Source: Verrucomicrobiales bacterium (GTDB lineage Bacteria; Verrucomicrobiota; Verrucomicrobiia; Verrucomicrobiales; DEV007). Taken from it: a stretch of DNA of 9,246 nt. Made by a program: the position numbers and the translations under genes. Shown piece by piece: positions 6,801-9,246 of the stretch. Every line of letters starts with the position of its first letter. Within the stretch, counting starts at the first letter, position 1. The stretch spans positions 14,160-23,405 of the forward strand of contig NZSO01000067.1 in NCBI GenBank assembly GCA_002696885.1, read 5' to 3'. The notes beneath the pieces are model-generated. The model saw only the letters and a program-made list of their open reading frames with translations, was not told the DNA's origin and did no database searches.

Positions 6801-6853
6801 AAAGAATAAATTTTTTTTAATAAAACTTTCCGCATACTCTGAAGAAACAGCAT
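6797..6853 (-). CDS. Possible 18-residue ORF overlapping the obgE leader ORF
   Basis: An ATG at 6853-6851 opens 18 codons ending in a TGA that overlaps the next small ORF's start as ATGA. The peptide is basic and hydrophobic (MLFLQSMRKVLLKKIYSL). It matters only because the ATGA overlap, then the 1-nt gap into obgE, would form a coupled chain. There is no homology I recognise, and chance is a serious alternative. Confidence 0.12.
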   Translation of the reverse strand: MLFLQSMRKVLLKKIYSL

Positions 6854-6917
6854 GAAAATGTGCTAAAGATTATTACATATATATATTATTATTCATATGG
6901 TCATATAGAATCCATCA

Positions 6918-8060
6918 ATGCCTAAATCATCTAAGCTACCACTTCTCTTATCGTCATTGTTCATTTTTCTCTTCTCAAATGGTTCAGAGTTACATGCAGA
7001 CATTCTCCAATACTTCAAAAAAGATCTCTCTAAAGTCCCATCTCGAGAAAAACTTACCGCTCAAGAACCTGTCGCAAAAAATGAGTTAACGAAAGCGTTA
7101 GAAAATGAAAAAAAGGGGCGCACAAAAGCTGCCTTTAATACACATAGGAAAATCATTAAAAAATTTCCGTTTACATCATCAGCTGCAGAAAGCCAATTTA
7201 AGATCGGTGAATATTTTATGAATGACGGCAAAGAAAAAAAAGCCTTTGAGGCCTTTCAAACTTTTATCGATAAACACAAATCTAGTGATTCCTACATACA
7301 AGCCGTTTCAAATCAATATAAAATTGCAAGCAGTGTTCTTACGAAGAAAAAACAAAAGAAACTAAAAATATTACCTGATAGCGTAAGAGACTCAGAACTA
7401 TTGGAATGGTTTCAGGCAATCATTGAAAACGCACCCTTTTCCGAATATTCTCCATTAGCACAATTCGCACTGGCTGAGTCTTATCAAAAAGATAAAAAGA
7501 TATCACTGGCTATTGCATCATACCAAAAGCTTGTAGATAAGTATCCAAATCACAAACTGTCTCCTGAAGCTCAATATAGGATTGGAGACATTGCGAGAAA
7601 GCAGATTAACCTGGGCAGTAGAGACGCAGCAAATATTACCCATGCAAAAAACGCAATGGAGGATGTTATAGTTGCCTACGAAAATAGCCCAAGAGCTAAA
7701 GAAGCAGAAATAGCTCTCAAGCAATTGAGTTCAATGGAAGAAACTCAATATTACGAAACAGGAATTTTCTACGAAAAACAAAATCAATTAAGAAGTGCAG
7801 TCATTTATTATGAAAAGGCTGCTAAATCAAAAGACAAAGCGCTCAGAGAATTAGCACTCAAAAGAATTAACCTGATAAGTCAAAACTCTGAGATAAAGAG
7901 TTCTTCAGAGAAAAAAAATCCATTAACAGAAAAAACCTCGTCCACCAACAAGAAAAAGGAGTCTATTGGAGTTAAGACTGACACTAAAAAAATTGATACA
8001 ACAACTCCGGATATAGAGGAGGGCCCAATCATATTACCTCCCCCACCAAAGCAATCTTAA
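6918..8060 (+). CDS. BamD-like periplasmic TPR protein, signal-peptidase-I type
   Basis: The 380-residue protein starts with a signal peptide (residues 1-27, hydrophobic core 8-19, likely cleavage after LHA at 27). TPR-like helical hairpins follow: about 55-85, 90-120 (AESQFKIGEYFMNDGKEKKA), 178-210 (AQFALAESYQKDKKISLAIA), 215-270, and 274-303 (YYETGIFYEKQNQLRSAVIY). The spacing and the presence of lptE next door fit outer-membrane assembly factor BamD (YfiO), which helps BamA insert beta-barrels. Unlike classical BamD there is no lipobox, and the whole protein lacks cysteine, so it cannot be a lipoprotein. A Lys/Ser/Thr-rich tail (about 323-366) ends in a PPPP stretch, making it much longer than E. 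coli BamD. A CpoB-like or other periplasmic TPR protein is the main alternative. Confidence 0.75.
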   Translation: MPKSSKLPLLLSSLFIFLFSNGSELHADILQYFKKDLSKVPSREKLTAQEPVAKNELTKALENEKKGRTKAAFNTHRKIIKKFPFTSSAAESQFKIGEYFMNDGKEKKAFEAFQTFIDKHKSSDSYIQAVSNQYKIASSVLTKKKQKKLKILPDSVRDSELLEWFQAIIENAPFSEYSPLAQFALAESYQKDKKISLAIASYQKLVDKYPNHKLSPEAQYRIGDIARKQINLGSRDAANITHAKNAMEDVIVAYENSPRAKEAEIALKQLSSMEETQYYETGIFYEKQNQLRSAVIYYEKAAKSKDKALRELALKRINLISQNSEIKSSSEKKNPLTEKTSSTNKKKESIGVKTDTKKIDTTTPDIEEGPIILPPPPKQS

Positions 8061-8102
8061 TAAATTTGTGTCCTGCGCTTTGAAAACATAACCAATTATA
8101 AA

Positions 8103-8618
8103 ATGATAAAACTCTCATTGTTAATTAGTATTATTTTTCAGATCTTTTTGTTTGCATCATGCACAAGTTACAGACTCGGTAACAACAAGCCGGTAAAATT
8201 CGAATCAATCGAAAGCATCTCTGTGCCTATAGTCAAAAGCAATATAACAAAACCAAGATTGCAAACACTAGTAACAAACTCAATTATCAAATCAATTCAG
8301 GAAAAAGGTGCTTATAAGATAAAGAAAGAAAATGATTCAGATGCATCTTTATACGGTAAAATCATCAGTATTGATCGAAAACAACTTAGAGCTAATAGAG
8401 AAAACGTACTCAGAACTACTGAAATGGAATTTACTATTGAATTGGAGTACGAAATCATAAATAACTCTAATGGGGTAACGATTGCAAAAGGGACGACTAA
8501 AGGTAAATCAAGTTCTTATTTAAATGCCAATTTTCAGTTAACTGAAAATCACTCACTGAGAAACGCAGCTGACCAATTGGCAATATCCCTAGCTAACATA
8601 TTAAGTGAAGGCTATTAA
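8103..8618 (+). CDS. lptE: LptE-like LPS-assembly lipoprotein
   Basis: A 171-residue lipoprotein: a short basic start, hydrophobic stretch, and lipobox FASC with C20 as the lipidation site. The mature part begins TSYRLG, comparable to the CGYxLG opening of many LptE proteins. It continues with the family-like SIESISVPIVKSNITKPR (35-52), a region predicted to form the first helix (LQTLVTNSIIKSIQ), DASLYGKI (80-87) and the TEMEFTIELEYEI strand (106-118). LptE plugs the LptD barrel and helps deliver lipopolysaccharide to the outer leaflet. LptE families diverge strongly, so the call rests on overall pattern and on the BamD-like neighbour 42 bp upstream. rsmI begins 7 bp downstream, consistent with one operon. 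No Shine-Dalgarno is seen before the ATG. Confidence 0.75.
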   Translation: MIKLSLLISIIFQIFLFASCTSYRLGNNKPVKFESIESISVPIVKSNITKPRLQTLVTNSIIKSIQEKGAYKIKKENDSDASLYGKIISIDRKQLRANRENVLRTTEMEFTIELEYEIINNSNGVTIAKGTTKGKSSSYLNANFQLTENHSLRNAADQLAISLANILSEGY

Positions 8619-8625
8619 CTTTTAG

Positions 8626-9246
8626 ATGCTACCAGCACAAGGAAAACTAATAATTATATCCACCCCTATAGGGAATCTCGATGACATATCGATTAGGGCA
8701 ATCAACTCCTTAAAATCTTCAGATCTTATTGCATGTGAAAACACAAAGCACAGCAGTATTCTTTTAAATAAATATGGAATAAAGACTAAAAAAATTAGCC
8801 TACACAAATTCAATGAAACATCTAGAATTGAGGGGATTATTAAAGCCATTGATGACGGCAAAACCGTTGCATATATTTCAGATGCAGGGACACCACTGAT
8901 ATCGGACCCAGGAGCTAGACTTGTAAATAAAATCGCTAATGCTAATCATGACATCCAAGTGATACCAGGTGCATCTGCAGTGACCTGTGCCATAGCTGGT
9001 TCAGGGCTGCCGGCAAACAAATTTTATTTTGGAGGATTTTTATCAACAAAAAAAGGCGCTAGATCAAACGAGCTTGAAGAAGCTCTTTTGAGAGAAGAAA
9101 CCTCAGTTTTTTTTGAGAGCCCACATAGAATAAAATCTACATTAGAAATCTTAGCTGAAAAATCCCCTCAAAGACAAATTGTACTGGCGAGAGAAATGAC
9201 AAAAAAATTTGAAGAATTCATTAGAGGCACTGCTGATGAAATTAAA
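8626..9246 (+). CDS. rsmI: 16S rRNA (cytidine1402-2'-O)-methyltransferase RsmI, 3' end beyond window
   Basis: The reading frame is open from the ATG at 8626 to the window edge (207 codons, no stop), so the C-terminus is missing. The translation matches RsmI throughout: STPIGNLDDISIRA (12-25), SDAGTPLISDPGARLV (85-100), VIPGASAVTCAIAGSGLP (112-129), FYFGGFL (133-139), FFESPHRI (162-169) and LAREMTKKFEEFIRGT (187-202). These are the SAM-binding and substrate blocks of the tetrapyrrole-methylase-fold family that 2'-O-methylates C1402 in the 30S decoding centre. The common AEDTR motif reads CENTK (37-41). An in-frame TAG immediately precedes the ATG, fixing the start. It lies 7 bp after the lptE stop. 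The complete protein would usually run 20-80 residues longer. Confidence 0.93.
   Translation, partial: MLPAQGKLIIISTPIGNLDDISIRAINSLKSSDLIACENTKHSSILLNKYGIKTKKISLHKFNETSRIEGIIKAIDDGKTVAYISDAGTPLISDPGARLVNKIANANHDIQVIPGASAVTCAIAGSGLPANKFYFGGFLSTKKGARSNELEEALLREETSVFFESPHRIKSTLEILAEKSPQRQIVLAREMTKKFEEFIRGTADEIK

Larger units (their letters stand above)
6725..6917. other. Divergent intergenic region between obgE and bamD-like gene
   Basis: This 193-bp region is the largest non-genic stretch in the window and must hold promoters for both directions. It is very AT-rich and includes an alternating AT run (about 6876-6886), a TATATT at 6882-6887 facing the bamD-like gene, and two TCATAT direct repeats (6893-6898 and 6901-6906, 8-bp period) just before its start. 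No convincing -35 element or structured RNA is visible. Its obgE-proximal half contains the two small ORFs listed separately. Confidence 0.5.

Noticed and set aside
6542..6855. Plus-strand open frames crossing the obgE start into the intergenic region
   Set aside because: Low-complexity translation of the antisense of the glycine-rich Obg domain; no domain or start context.
8047..8082. CAAAGC/GCTTTG inverted repeat between the bamD-like gene and lptE as a terminator
   Set aside because: Only six pairs with a 24-nt loop and no T tract; lptE most likely depends on read-through.
1..9246. Mobile element, CRISPR, defence or novel gene-cluster system
   Set aside because: No transposase, integrase, repeat array, attachment site or compositional break was seen; all large genes belong to known housekeeping or transport families.

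Overview
This window is ordinary chromosomal core DNA from a Gram-negative bacterium with a compact, AT-rich genome. An outer membrane is implied by a BamD-like TPR protein and an LptE-like lipoprotein. The order TPR/BamD-like protein, LptE, RsmI beside obgE, together with the protein style, makes me think of a marine Verrucomicrobiota (Opitutales-like) lineage. That is a recollection-based inference, not a proof. I see no phage, transposon, CRISPR array, tRNA or rRNA, and no clear defence or biosynthetic system.

Layout: rlmD-like 23S rRNA uracil methyltransferase (+, 15-1256), tail to tail with a DUF423 membrane protein (-, 1249-1623). A 66-bp divergent gap follows, then a two-gene unit: a glycerate dehydrogenase/hydroxypyruvate reductase-like 2-hydroxyacid dehydrogenase (+, 1690-2646) and an MFS transporter (+, 2656-3837). 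This unit converges on a class IV aminotransferase resembling aminodeoxychorismate lyase (-, 3834-4697). A 94-bp divergent gap with a CRP-like palindrome separates it from an EamA/DMT transporter (+, 4792-5679), which runs tail to tail into obgE (-, 5681-6724, TTG start). A 193-bp divergent gap follows; it holds two possible tiny ORFs leading into obgE. The last block is bamD-like (+, 6918-8060), lptE-like (+, 8103-8618) and rsmI (+, from 8626, cut by the window end).

The genes fall into three themes: ribosome modification and assembly (rlmD, obgE, rsmI), envelope assembly (bamD-like, lptE-like), and small-molecule metabolism and transport (hydroxyacid dehydrogenase with its MFS partner, aminotransferase, DMT exporter, DUF423). 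About 95% of the window is coding. All three convergent junctions overlap or leave a single base, and essentially no start codon has a properly spaced Shine-Dalgarno sequence. The points most worth a second look are the sORF/TTG arrangement in front of obgE, the CRP-like site at 4733-4748, the missing lipobox in the BamD-like protein, and the altered cofactor-binding loop of the hydroxyacid dehydrogenase.
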